Source: Pyropia yezoensis
Lineage: Eukaryota > Rhodophyta > Bangiophyceae > Bangiales > Bangiaceae
Assembly: GCA_009829735.1 (NCBI GenBank)
Contig: CM020620.1
Coordinates: forward strand, 11,653,420 to 11,717,419
Direction: 5' to 3'
Length of the DNA: 64,000 bases
The notes beneath the pieces are model-generated. The model searched no databases. It was given only the letters and a program-made list of their open reading frames with translations, and was not told where the DNA came from. This document shows, piece by piece, positions 10,618 through 20,809 of the stretch; the first letter of the stretch is position 1, and each line of letters opens with the position of its first letter. The position numbers and the translations under genes are program-made.

Positions 10618-12519
10618 CTAGGCATGCATGCTAGACTCTCCAACCCCACGGCCCTCGACCTCACGTGGAGGCGAGCGGCGAGACTCACGGCGATAACGCT
10701 CCCCACCTGTCGGCGGGGCCGGCGGCTCCAAGTCGGAACCGCCGCGCCCCTTACGTTCGCGCAAGTGGCGACGACCGTGGCTACTCTTCTGCCTGGTCTT
10801 GCGCGCAAGTTGGCGACGCAGACGCCGGACCGACTCCGACTCTGACGGAGTCGAGGACTCCGAGACGGAGTAAGACAACTCGTCTTCCGACACGGAGGGA
10901 GAGCGCCGCGAGTGTCGGCGACGACGGCGAGGAGGCGAGTATGCCCGGCTCGCGCGACGTTTGCCACGCCCAAGTGGGGCTTGCTGGGGCATAATTGCCC
11001 CTATGCGAGCCAACTCGGCCGTCATAAACTCCGCCACCGACTCGCAACTCGCGGTCGCCACTGCAGTACGATCGCGCTCCTCAAGTTGAGGAGTCTCGGA
11101 ACTTTGGAGGGTTGTGGTCGACGCGGCCAACCAGGGAATGGTGCGCACCAACGTGGTGATCATCATCTCTGAGGTTAGAGGCGTGGGCGGTAACACCAAC
11201 TTGGGGTATACCGTCAGGAGGGTAGCCCCCAATTTGGGGGACACCGGGGTGGACGACTCAACGACCACGCTAATCGGGATGTCCCCGTGCGGCTGATAGG
11301 GGACAGGAGGAAGCGAAGGGGCACGCCGAGGTGGCGGGACCCGGGTGTAACTGCGACCCCGACTTGGGGCCCCCGCAGTGGATTGGGTCATATGGTCATC
11401 ATATGAGGGCACGGCCAGAACTATGGCCTTGTCCGGGGGTGGCGCAGTGTGGCGATCCACCCCCGGGGCATACGGGTAGTCCCCGATGCCCAACCCCCCT
11501 CGTAGGACCACACGGCCGTCTTGAAGCTCACGAGCGACCCACACGAACTGGCGAAGTGCGCCATCGTCCGTGGGCCCACGAGTGGGGCGGCGCAACTTGT
11601 GCTCAATGCTCTCCCACTCGATAAACTTGTGGAGGCGGAGCATCTCCTTAAGTAGAGTGAGTTGTCCTGATGAGCACCCCTCAGCAACTAGCTGAGGGGT
11701 GAGCTGTTCCAAACCTTGCATAAGCCGGAGGGGGAGATGCCAGAGCATCCCCCGCCGCTGAACACAAGACACCCAGGTCGACATGACCTCGAGGAGCCAC
11801 TGGGTTGCCAACATGGCCCACACCAGGTGATCAGGGCCAGCCGTCAACATGACGGCGCCGAAGCGGTCAAGCAACCGTGATAGCAATGCCGGGAACCCGT
11901 AGGGGACCTCAACTTGAGGCCACCACTCGGGCTTCTTCGGATAGTACTGCTCTGTACTGGCAGCAGACTGCTGAGGGAACTTAAGTTGAGCCGAGGTCAC
12001 CAAGTAGGGACCTCGCCGGAAGTCCTTCTCCATCCGCACATCAAAGTGATGAGTGTGCGGATCGGCCTCGTGAAGGTACGGGGGGCGAGTTGCCACCGCG
12101 TCCCAAGTAAAGGTCGTCAAGTCGCCGGGACCCGGGATAGTTTCCCCGCGGTCCACCATGGCCTTGGCACGCTAAACGTCCTCAACCTCCTCATCGTCCA
12201 GGAAGGCAAACAGGTCCGTCCTCAAGCCGGCAGGGAACCCGACCCTACGGGGATACTTCTCCCGTAAGCGGTCCCATACCCGACCCATCGTTGCGCCAAG
12301 TCGGCCACAGCGAAGAACAGTCAACCCCTCCTCATATAGAGGCCAAGCGGGGTAAAACCACCGCCCTAAGGCCTCACGCGGGACAACTTGTCCCGCCTCC
12401 GGGGGAGATCCCGCCGTCAACCCAAAGCCGGGCGACGCGGGAGTCCCATCCCCCGGAGCGATCGCGGAGCCCCCGCCGGAAGTCCCGGCGGGTGCTGCAC
12501 CGTAGGAGGTGTCCTCCAT
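10618..12519 (-). pseudogene. Antisense third ORF (aORF) of element A, one stop codon
   Basis: This frame runs against gag-pol and converges on the pol stop. The first ATG in frame is at 12519 (MEDTSYGAAP). The frame is open further, to 12793, but without ATG, so a spliced or non-ATG start is possible. It has a Pro/Gly-rich N-terminus and a core with EVEVPYGFPALL, then ATQWLLEVMSTW, LWHLPLRLMQG and MLRLHKFIEW. A Pro-rich linker, a helical segment (TLVRTIPWLA…EFMTAELARIG) and an Arg/Ser-rich tail (about 10925-10640) follow. TAG at 12172-12174 interrupts it. Element B has the same TAG, while C has CAG there. I know no function; antisense ORFs of unknown role are known in some plant Ty3 elements (Retand, Grande), with no implied homology. 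See the related frames in B, C, D1, D2, E and F. Confidence 0.8.
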
Positions 12520-12857
12520 ATGCTCGTCGAGAGAGTCCGTCTCCACTCCCGGGGTCGCCGTGGCTCTCCCCAAGTTGGGGAGAGACGCCCTGGCTACACC
12601 GGCACGAGACCCGCCTCGAGTTGAGGGGGGCTCGGATCGTGGGTATACGGGTGGCCTCCCCAGCGTGGGGCGGCCCAGTGGAAGGTGAAGGGGAGGTGGT
12701 GGTGATGGTGAAGTGTGAACTGAGGAGAGCAAGCTGCCGAGTGGGCAAGCTTGAGGAGAGGGGCGGTCAACGTGACCGCCTCCACATCCGTGTTACGTAC
12801 TCGATGGGGGACAGCAAGTCGCGCCCCCAACGCCGAGACGTGCGTTTACGCACCCCC

Positions 12858-13367
12858 TCACAGGGCCGACCGGGTCGGTCGGAAGTGAGGAGAGGGGAGT
12901 GTGGCAGTATTGACCCCCAGGTAGGGGGGCAACACGTGCCATGCAAGGGGCGGCAGGCCACGAGCCTGATCCGTTCCTCCCCCTGCATTTGGGTCCATAT
13001 TCCCTAAGTTTGGGATAGTTAGCTTAGTAGTAAATCCAACTTGGATTTGAGGGTTTTCTGCATTTATCGTCTTGAATCTTCGTGTGGCCCGGTGGGCAGG
13101 TGCTGGGGTGGGAGATTCTGAGTGGCGAGATTCTGAGTGGACCCTGGGGGGATAAGGGGAGGGACAGCGGGGCTTGGCCCTGCGTCCCCGTCCCGACCAA
13201 GAAACTGTTGGACCACACACCATCCTCTTGTTTGTCAGTGGGGGGTTTGCCCCACAACAGGGACAGAGTGTGCGCGACTTGCACTTCTTTCGGTTCCCCC
13301 GACACGGGAGGCAGCCCTTGTACACCGCCCCAACTTTGGTGTCGTGTGTGCAAGTGGTTTTTGCCAC
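12858..13367 (-). other. Cysteine-rich reading frame antisense across the family-A LTR (possible upstream ORF or exon of the aORF)
   Basis: One antisense frame is open across the whole 469-bp LTR and 42 bases beyond, in the direction of the aORF. It begins at a GTG; the first in-frame ATG is internal. It contains GCLPCRGNRKKC followed by five residues and CPCC. That resembles the start of a Zn2Cys6 binuclear cluster (C-x2-C-R-x-R-K-x-K-C); the expected last cysteine is 12 rather than 6-8 residues away. The same frame is open in all five LTR copies (1717, 3992, 12900, 20810, 48924), and every cysteine from GCLPC to the later MVC is kept although neighbouring residues vary. Other LTR frames are also fairly open, so chance is a real alternative. 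Confidence 0.3.
12885..12899 (+). promoter_or_regulatory. Polypurine tract of element A
   Basis: The purine run …GTGAGGAGAGGGGAG lies directly against the 3' LTR, where it would prime plus-strand DNA synthesis. The mirror copy in B is at 21279-21293. Confidence 0.8.
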
Positions 13368-13368
13368 A
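12900..13368 (+). repeat. 3' LTR of element A
   Basis: 469 bp, TGTGGCAG to TTTTTGCCACA, about 2 percent different by eye from the 5' LTR. The bases after it (GCGGC) do not repeat those before the 5' LTR. Confidence 0.93.
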
Positions 13369-14120
13369 GCGGCGGTGCTGGGAGGGCGGGTCGAGAAGAC
13401 CAGGCTTGTGCGCCTTTCGGAGAGCTTCTGTGGTCACTCCGTGGCCTCTTGGCCTGGGATATGTCTGACAGGTTGTGTTTGACCCGGTTTGTGCGCCCGT
13501 CATCTTTGCTGGCGTCCACCGCCCCCCTCCCCTATCGGTCGATTGCAACCTTGATTTTTCTGTGCAAACGGAAATTGGTCCCCAGTGGTCTGAGGTGGTG
13601 ATGTTTTTTTTTTCTGGTATGTACACTGGAGCTGGTGAGATGGGGCATCTTTTGGTGTGTCTGGGTGGGTGGGGCGGCCATGTGGTTGTGTGGGAGGAGG
13701 TGCTGGACGCGGGGGGAGGTGGCTGAATAGGGGGGAAGGCATGCCATTTTTTCGCGCAGCGGCGGCGGTGCTGGGAGGGTGGGTCGAGAAGACCAGGCTT
13801 GTGCGCCTTTCGGAGAGCTTCTGTGGTCACCCCGTGGCCTCTTGGCCTGGGATATGTTTGACAGGTTGTGTTTGACCCGGTTTGAGCGACCGTCATCTTC
13901 GCTGGCGTCCACCGCCCCCCTCCCCTATCGGTCGATTGCAACCTTGATTTTTCTGTGCAGACGGAAATTGGTCACCAGTGGTCTGAGGTGGTGATGTTTT
14001 TTTTTTCTGGTATGTATACTGGAGCTGGTGAGATGGGGCATCTTTTGGTGTATCTGGGTGGGTGGGGCGGCCATGCGGTTGTGTGGGAGGAGGTGCTGGA
14101 CGCGGAGGGAGGTTGCTGAG
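13369..14120. repeat. Tandem repeat, two copies of a 393-bp unit
   Basis: The sequence from GCGGCGGTGCTGGGAGGG at 13369 recurs 393 bases later at about 13762, and the copies stay similar to about 14120. Landmarks repeated in each are CTGACAGGTTGTGTTTGACC (ATTTG… variant in copy 2), a T-run with TTTTCTGGTATGTA, and CTGGAGCTGGTGAGATGGGG. Differences are scattered substitutions. The left edge coincides exactly with the end of element A, so the first copy may be truncated by it. No gene recognised. Confidence 0.85.
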
Positions 14121-14990
14121 TTCGTGTGGGCGCGTGCCTTTTTGTTTGATCTTCGGCGGGGGCGCTGTGAGGGTGACAGGTGATGGAGTGGTTTTGCCTC
14201 TTCGTTTTTTTCTCGTGGGCGCCACTTCCCCGCGCACTCCGTGTCGGCCGCCGACGCTGGCCCGCTGCCAAAAGCGGCCACCACCCCCTCGTACGCATCC
14301 AGGGCGGCGGAGTAGGTAGCCACTCACGGAACCACCCCCCCCCCCCCCCTCCCCCCCGGCGGCGTCGCCCACCCCCCCGTCCGCCTTTCTCACCGCCGCC
14401 GCCCACACCCCCCCGTCGGTCGCCAGCCGGACGCCCCCGCCCCCTCTCATATTGACGAGCGCGTCGGCCTCGTAGGACACGGCGGCGGCGCCCGCCCCCC
14501 CCCGGCGACGGTGGTGGCCAGGGCGGGCGTACAGCCACCGTGTGCTCCGCAGCAGCGGCGGGACGGAGGAAGGGGGGGGGGGGGAGCCCCGCCGCCGCCG
14601 CGCCACTGACGGCAGCGGCGCCAAGGGGGGGGCAGGGGCGACCATCGGGGTCGCTCCCCCCCAGAGGGCTCGCCCAGAAGGCAATTGGGGGAGGGGGGTG
14701 GGGAAAGGAGCTGTTCGGGAGGTGGGGGGGGGGGGGAGGGGGACCCGTCCACCGTGGGCAGCGTTGGGGAACAGGGGGGGAAGGAAGGGAGTCGGGGGGC
14801 GGGCGTGCGGTTGTGGGCGGCGGGTACGGACAGCGTCGGGAGGGGAGCCAGATCGGGGAGCCACACGGGGGCGGGGGGTGCTCTCTGCAGGTTGGTGGTC
14901 AGGCGAGACGCACCACCCTGCAGCGTCGATGGCAGGGTACTTTGTTCACTTCAAGAGGAATGACGGGTCCGCGGGCGCTCAGACCGTGAG
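14121..14990. other. G/C-rich low-complexity DNA without a recognised gene
   Basis: Long C runs (about 14334-14358), G runs (about 14568-14583 and 14722-14740) and many CCG/CGG repeats dominate. Several frames are open on both strands only because stop codons are rare at this composition; the translations are Pro/Arg/Gly repeats. G-run density would allow G-quadruplexes. It may be an unmasked repeat or the flank of remnant F. Confidence 0.6.
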
Positions 14991-15905
14991 GTTTCTTTAA
15001 TCATGCCTCCATATTCACCATATATATTCCCAACCTTAGCAAAATCCTGGGGGGACCGTTTAAGCTGGGGGGACCGGGGGGACCCCCTCCAGAGACGCAA
15101 TTTGAGGGGGTCGCGGTCCCCCTAGGCCGAATGAGGGTAGGTTACGCCGGGGTTGCACTCGCGTCCGGCAGGACCCTCCGGGAGAGGCAGTCACTCCCAG
15201 TGGGGTGCGCTCTCTTCCCTGACACTGGGTAGGGGAGCCCCCTCCACGCTGAACAGGTGTGGGGGAGAGTCGTCCCCCACCTGGTTAGGGTGCTCCACAG
15301 GTGTACTCCCGTGTAGATGCGCCTCATCCTGAGTGTTGGCGTACCTCCGCCACGTACCCCCGCTCCTCAACTGGAGGAATAAGGCGTCGACGTTCTCACT
15401 CGGAGCGTCGACCTGCACCTGCCCCTTCAGTTGGGGTACGGTTGCTCCCGGGGGGTTCGGGTTGTACCCCCCTTAGAGCTCGATCCACCCCCAGCTGTCT
15501 CTCTGCGGGGTGTTTCTCACTCTTTCCCCCCCCTTTTAGTCAGGGTTGAGGGGTGTGCGCACTCCGAGTTGGGGGTGTCGCACTCGGTCGCCGGCGGTGG
15601 TGCTCGGCCGCCGGTGCGGGGTCTTCTCTCCCCTTCGTGTGTGCGGGGGGGTTTGTGTCCTGCCGCCGCTGCTCCCTCGCGTCGGCGGGTCTGTCCCTTC
15701 CCCCCGTTTTGTCTTCGTCGGCAAGGTTGTGTCTTCCCCGTCATACCCTTATGTCGGGCGTCGTCGTTGTCGGCGGGGGGTGTGGGTCGTGTCCCCCCCT
15801 GTGTCGAGGCCAAGGTCGGGTCAACCTGGTGGTGGTCAAGGAGGGGGAGCGGGTCGTATCCCCTCCCGTGCTCAACCTCACCGAGTCGGTCAAGGTTGCT
15901 TCAAC
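14991..15905. other. Stretch without a recognised gene, probably the LTR side of remnant F
   Basis: There is an AT-rich patch at 15001-15045. A repeated GGGGGGACC motif follows at about 15048-15095. A pyrimidine tract TCTTTCCCCCCCCTTTT (about 15522-15538) could be the reverse complement of a polypurine tract, which would put the 3' LTR of remnant F to its left. I could not find matching TG…CA ends, so no LTR is called. Confidence 0.35.
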
Positions 15906-17820
15906 ATGGCGGGTGAGCCGGGTCGGCCACTGTCCCCGTCACCAACATCGTTGTCGGATAAGCGACGGGCGGGAGAGGAGGCCCTCGGGACTGAAGAGTC
16001 TCCCAGCCGGGGGTCGGCCATGGAGACGACTCGTCCCGGGCGAGGGTCGGAGGCGGCCGCCTCGGCCGTCCCCGCCCCGACACCCTCTACTGCCCCCTCG
16101 CCTGTGGCCACGCCGGGGGCTGGGTCTTCCAACCCGGCGGCGGAGGGGGATGAGACTCCCATCCCCCGCCCTCCGGCGCCGCGGTTGCTAATCCCGTCGC
16201 AGCGTCGTCCTCCTACGGAGCCCCGAGCCTGGGCGCCTCCCAAATCAGTCGAGGAGCTTCCCGACTGCAAGCTGAAGGAGACCTACTTGGTCATCCCTGA
16301 GCCTCGGTGGACCGACATGTGGTACCGCCGGACTCGTCGGTACCCCAACTATGGGACTCTACCTGATGGGGTGTTATGAGACCTACCAGCACTACTCTGT
16401 CTGGCGGACACGCCTGAAGCCCAGGCGTTGTCAACTTCCCTCGCCATGGGGTCAGGCGATGCGGAGATTGATGACACCAGTGCGGTGGTGTCTACCGAGT
16501 GGTGTGCCCTCCTTCGTCCCTACCTGGGAGGAGAGGACGCCCATGCCCATCACGGCGTGGTGCGAGAGGAGTTCCGGCTCCGGAGCTCCTCGGGCTACCT
16601 CATCCACGGGTCGAGGGTGGAGTTCACCCACGTACCCCTGGATGAGCGTGAACACCAGTACCCTCTTCTCCCGGGGTGGTGGGAGGAGGTGGAGGTACCT
16701 TGTGGTTTTCCAGCTCGGATCCCCCTAGTCGCAGCCTAATTTGGCTCTTTGTAACGCTCCAGCTCGGGGGTAACCGGGTCTTTGCCTACCTCGCCACCCA
16801 CAGGGTGGTCGTGGTGGCGAGGGGCTGTTACTCCGATGTAGTCCATCGGGGTTACCTGTGGCACCTCCCACCGACTCTGGTGGGGGGTATGCAAACCCTT
16901 GGCTTTCACTGGTTAGTCTTGGGTGCGGGGGACCTGGCTCCGTTTCTCCTCCAGGGCATGGTCGCCCTACACAATCGACTCGATTGGGTGCAGTTGGACC
17001 CCTTCCTTCGCCGCAACAAGCGGTCAGAGCCGGGGTTGGAGAGTGAGCCACCCCGGGAATTCGTAAATTTCTCCCATACTCTGGTGCAGGGCAGCTATTC
17101 CTGTGTGAGGGGTTGGGTGACCCTTCTCTTCCCTATGCGGAGGGGGTCACTCCCTCTACGTCTCCCCCTGGCTCTAGGTGGGCGACGACATCGGCGACGA
17201 CTCGTCGTGGTGCTCGCCGGGGAGCCCCTCGAGGCCGCGGGCGAGCTGTGCCGACCTCTTCCCCGCGGGTCGCGACTCCGACCTCGGGGGGTGTGGAGCC
17301 GACTCAGACTCCACCCTTCCAATTCCTCGAGCCCTTCCCCGACGTGGAGTTGGGTTCGCTACGGGTCCGAACTCCGGTACCCATGCCGATCGCGCGTGGC
17401 GTCGGCGAGATGCTTCCCAACTTGGGAGCCATCATGTATGACGCCACGGTGGAGGCCTCACTCGTGGCCTCCCTTGACACGCTGGCTTGGGTCACCCGGC
17501 GTGTCAGTCACTTCCTCGCGTCTGCCGACTCAGCCACGGCGCGCCAGTCATTGGCAGCTGAGGTCACTCGCCTCGCGGTTGGACATGAGTCTGTCCAACG
17601 GCTGCTGTCGACTCAGCAGCAGATTCCGCGACACGGAGGGATTACCTCCGGACATATTTCTTACGACGGGGATGGGTCCGCGAGTCAGCGGGGCCCTCCC
17701 AGTGCTACCACTCCGGGGCCTCCTCGAGTGGGTTACGCCCCTCCGCTACCGGCCTACGACCCTGGGGGCACGTGGTGGGGCGGTCCCTATAGTGGTGGGG
17801 GTGGGCGTATAGAGCGCTAG
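15906..17820 (+). pseudogene. Antisense-type third ORF (aORF) of remnant F, decayed
   Basis: From the ATG at 15906 (MAGEPGRPLS) a Pro-rich frame runs to a TGA at 16377-16379. It continues in the same frame to 16739, then goes on in other frames to the stop at 17820. The order matches the family-A aORF: EVEVPCGFPARI, then LATHRVVVVARG, GYLWHLPPTLVGGMQTL, LLQGMVALHNRLDW, a Pro-rich linker, and a helical end (NLGAIMYDATVEASLVASLDTL). At least one nonsense codon and two frame changes make it non-functional. It faces the pol end at 17945, so F is a minus-strand element. F is too divergent from A to be the same family, and its LTRs were not located. Confidence 0.65.
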
Positions 17821-17944
17821 AGTCCGGGTTTGAAAGACTTGTTTTTTTGTGAGAAGAGCGGAGTATGTCCTTCTCGTCTTGCGTTGTGCCATAGTCGGCT
17901 TGGTTAGTAGAGAATCTTCGCGGAACAATGATATGGGTTTTTAC

Positions 17945-18113
17945 TCATGATTGGCTTGCCGCTCTGCTCTGACTTGGAGCATGGGCTTCATTCCCCGACG
18001 TACGAGTGGTACGTCGGCGTATAGATATGCCTGCAGCCTGGCAGTACCTACGGACCTTCTCCACTGGTAGGTCCTCTATAAACTCCCATGTGTCGGAAGT
18101 TGGTCCATACCCG
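17945..18113 (-). pseudogene. pol: C-terminal end of pol of remnant F
   Basis: The minus strand reads FGYGPTSDTWEFIEDLPVEK, then VRRYCQAAGI and a basic tail, to TGA at 17945-17947. This matches the chromodomain end of family-A pol (WFGYKAKDDTWEYVEDLP). It is cut at about 18113, where plus-strand gag sequence of element C begins. The short join …CGAAC/AGAGACTCA shows no LTR and no duplication, so it is an illegitimate join or deletion breakpoint. The 124 bases between this stop and the aORF stop carry no gene. Confidence 0.75.
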
Positions 18114-19619
18114 AACAGAGACTCACCTGGAGTCGAGAGCCCTCTCCTGGCGGAAGCTGTCCATCAGGAGGCGACCGATGTGTTGCGGCAGGCTTTGCGG
18201 GAACTGGTGGTCACGATGACGAATACCATCCTAAAACAGATTGCGGCGAGCTTTTCACATGGTCTCAATGTCCAGACCAGAGTGGGGCTCTCGAGCTCGC
18301 AGACGCAGGGAACACTTCACCCTAAGCCTGTATCGGGGCGTCCCGAACAGGAACCAACCCCTGTGACTCCCAACTTGGGAACTACGGGGACGTCAGCAGG
18401 TCGAAAACCGAATACAGGGGCGTCTCCTGTAAAGATACCGGAAGTTACATCCAGCCCGCCGGTGCTGACGGCAGAGACGGTTCAGCTTACCCCTCTGCCC
18501 CACCGGCTGTTCCCTCATCGTGAGGTGCCGCACAAGCTCCAGGTAGCCAACCCGGTCTACCAGGGTATCTTTGAAGGTGAGGCCGACGCCCTGAGCAACA
18601 AGTCGGTGGCGTATGGCCCTGTTCAGGCCCGAGTTATGGGCCGTGCCAAGAAAAACGTAACTCACTCTTTCGGGCACAAAGCGGAGCGGGATGGAACTCC
18701 GCCCCTACGTGTCTTTGAGCTCCTACGTCGTTTTACAAAAGCCTGTGCCGACATGGCCATAAGTGAAGGCATGGCTTTCTACATGCTATAGGAATTCACC
18801 AAGGGCGACATACGGACGAAAATTATGTCCGTCATGCCCAGTTCCTCAAGCGGAGGAGCTGGTGAGGTGACGTCCTATCTAGAGCTCATCAACTGGTTGT
18901 TGGGGGCTATGGTTGATGAGGCCGCGTGGGCTTCTCAAGTCGAGGAGTTTACGCAGGCGCACCAGGATGAGAATGAGGACGATTTGTCATTCGCGGGCCG
19001 AGTCCGTAAGCTAAAAAATCTCTGTGGCTTTCTTCATCCACAAGCTGTCGGGCAGAGTCGCTTGGTGGAAGGTCTCCGTTGATCAGTCCGTATGGAGACC
19101 TGGGAGCATAACACCTCCCGGGCGACACTGGCCGAGTTGGCCAGGTTCGCCTACCGCAGAGGGGAGGCTTACCGCACGATATGAGATGAGCAACGCAAGG
19201 AAAGGCAGGCCGAGTTGGCTAAAGAGAGAGAGGAGGCTTGCAAAGCCAAAGAGCTACGGGAGACACGCCGGATCCGTAAGGATAAGGTGGTAGCCGCTGT
19301 GGGAACGTCCAGAGGCAGCCTCTAGAGTTCCCAAGTCGGGAGGACCCTCCCGGAAGCGGAAAATCGGTGTTGGAACTGTAGCGCTGATGGACACTGGGCG
19401 TACGACTGCCCTATGTTGGGTAAACGCATTCAAAAACTTGCTAAGAATGCAAGCAAGAACACGGCAACGAGCGAAGTACGCTCGCGTCGCAAGCGGCGTA
19501 CGCGGCCGGTGGTGGCTGTGGCCACACCCTCGGCGGAAGAGGCGGACACGCCGTCCTCGGATTCGTCTTCCTCTTCTTCGCCTTCTGACCCTGATCCCAA
19601 GTCGGCGGGAAACGCGTAA
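18114..19619 (+). pseudogene. gag: Gag of element C, 5'-truncated
   Basis: Sequence joins the family-A gag at about residue 150 (DSPGVESPLLAEAVHQEATD) and follows it to the end. In-frame stops lie at 18789-18791 (CAG to TAG, before EFTKGD), at 19080-19082 (Trp codon lost, as in element A), at about 19183 and at about 19324. The zinc knuckle CWNCSADGHWAYDC is intact. It ends GGGAAAC-GCG-TAA (heptamer 19607-19613). The following stem of A is partly kept, with one compensated base pair and one mismatch. Confidence 0.85.
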
Positions 19620-20809
19620 CCGCTGGAGCTGGTCGTCCGAAGCTCACCGCGGCAGCCTCGGCCAAGTGGGTCCAGAGGACAAATCAACCCTGTCGCATAC
19701 TGCGCCGACCCAAAGGGGTCCGCCCACCTCGGTCAGGACTGTCTAATGACGTTAACCCACGTCGGGTCATCGCTGTGCTGACCGTAGAAAACTTCCAGGT
19801 GGCTGGCCGGGTGCAACTAGCCCCAGGCCGTGCGTGTCGTGCCCGAATCGTACTGGATAATGGCTCAGGCGCTTCCTTGATACGCAAGTCGCTGATACCC
19901 AAGGAAGTGGAACTCCAACGCTGGAGGTCCAAGGCTAACTGTATGATCGACATCAATGGTGGGATACTGCCCATTGTTGGTGCTGTGGCCCTGCCAACTA
20001 GGCTGGGGTCCTATCAGGTCAACGTGACCAATGGCGCGGTTGAGAACATGTTGGTGCCCCTGCTTCTGGGCACCCCGTATGTGGTGACTCATGCGCCTTT
20101 GGTTCGTGGCCCTGAGTACTGGGTTAAGTTGATGAATGAGGACACTATCCCCATCCGTGGTGCTCCCTTGCGTGTGGCCCGTAAGGTCACGTTGCCTCCC
20201 AACTCGGTGGCACACGTTGACATGGTAACTGATTACACGGGGAACGGGTTGGTGCACCATAACCCCCGTGTTGCTCGTAAGCACCAAGTGCATGTCGCCC
20301 TTGGCACGATGGACTCCAAAGCCGGAGTCCCGTGGAAGGTCCAGGTGATAAACCTGAGCTCTTCACCCAAGTATTTCTAGTCGGGAACCAAGTTCGGCTA
20401 TATCGGCGAGTACCGTGGTTCGGTGATAGCGGTCACCCTCAACTCGGGAATGACCGGCGGCAAGAGGACCGCGGAGGAGAAGGACACAGAGCCAAGTCGG
20501 CAGCCCCTCCTCGACCCCATGTGGGTATAGAGAATGCTCCGCACAAGTTTCGGGATCAAGTTCAATGCCTCTTGAACCAACACCACAAGTTGTGGGATGG
20601 ACAACTGGGACTCATGAAGGCCACAGAGCTCCGGGTCGAGTTGAAGCCCGGTGTGGCCCCTACACGTCAGCAACCGTATGGGGGGAGGCCCCGTTCAAGG
20701 GCTCTCGTCAAAGAGCAAATTGCTCGCATGGAGGCCCTGGACGTGATTGAGGCCAGCAATGCCGAGTGGGCGAGCCCAGTCGTGATCGTCCCCAAACCGG
20801 ACGGGACAC
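19613..20809 (+). pseudogene. pol: Pol of element C, first part (protease to start of reverse transcriptase)
   Basis: The frame enters from the heptamer and matches A pol. The protease motif DTGSG has become DNGSG. About 26 codons are missing between IPIRG and RVARKVTLPP. A TAG at 20378-20380 and a frameshift follow before HKLWDGQLGLMKATEL. The sequence is cut at VIVPKPDGT by element B and continues at 49393. Confidence 0.88.

Larger units (their letters stand above)
3992..13368 (+). mobile_element. Element A: full-length Ty3-type LTR retrotransposon, family A, defective
   Basis: The 9,377-bp element has two 469-bp LTRs, a primer site, gag, pol in the -1 frame, an antisense third ORF and a polypurine tract. 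It is nearly identical over long stretches to element B. Gag and pol each carry one nonsense codon (5987-5989 and 8470-8472), and the antisense ORF carries one at 12172-12174. The two LTRs differ at roughly ten positions (about 2 percent by eye), so the insertion is not recent. The five bases before the 5' LTR (GCCTC) do not match the five after the 3' LTR (GCGGC). A normal single insertion would leave a duplication, as the other elements here do. Recombination between two elements, or a later deletion in the flank, is the likely reason. Confidence 0.92.

Noticed and set aside
12520-12732. TTG at 12732 (and 21446 in B) as the start of the family-A antisense ORF
   Set aside because: The frame is open but has no ATG there; without transcript data the first ATG (12519, 21659) was used and the uncertainty stated.
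13893-14864. Minus-strand open frame of over 300 codons
   Set aside because: It is Pro/Arg/Gly low-complexity translation of homopolymer-rich DNA, spanning part of a tandem repeat; open frames on both strands here reflect base composition.
15131-15532. Possible LTR of remnant F left of the pyrimidine tract
   Set aside because: No matching TG…CA inverted ends and no second copy in the window.
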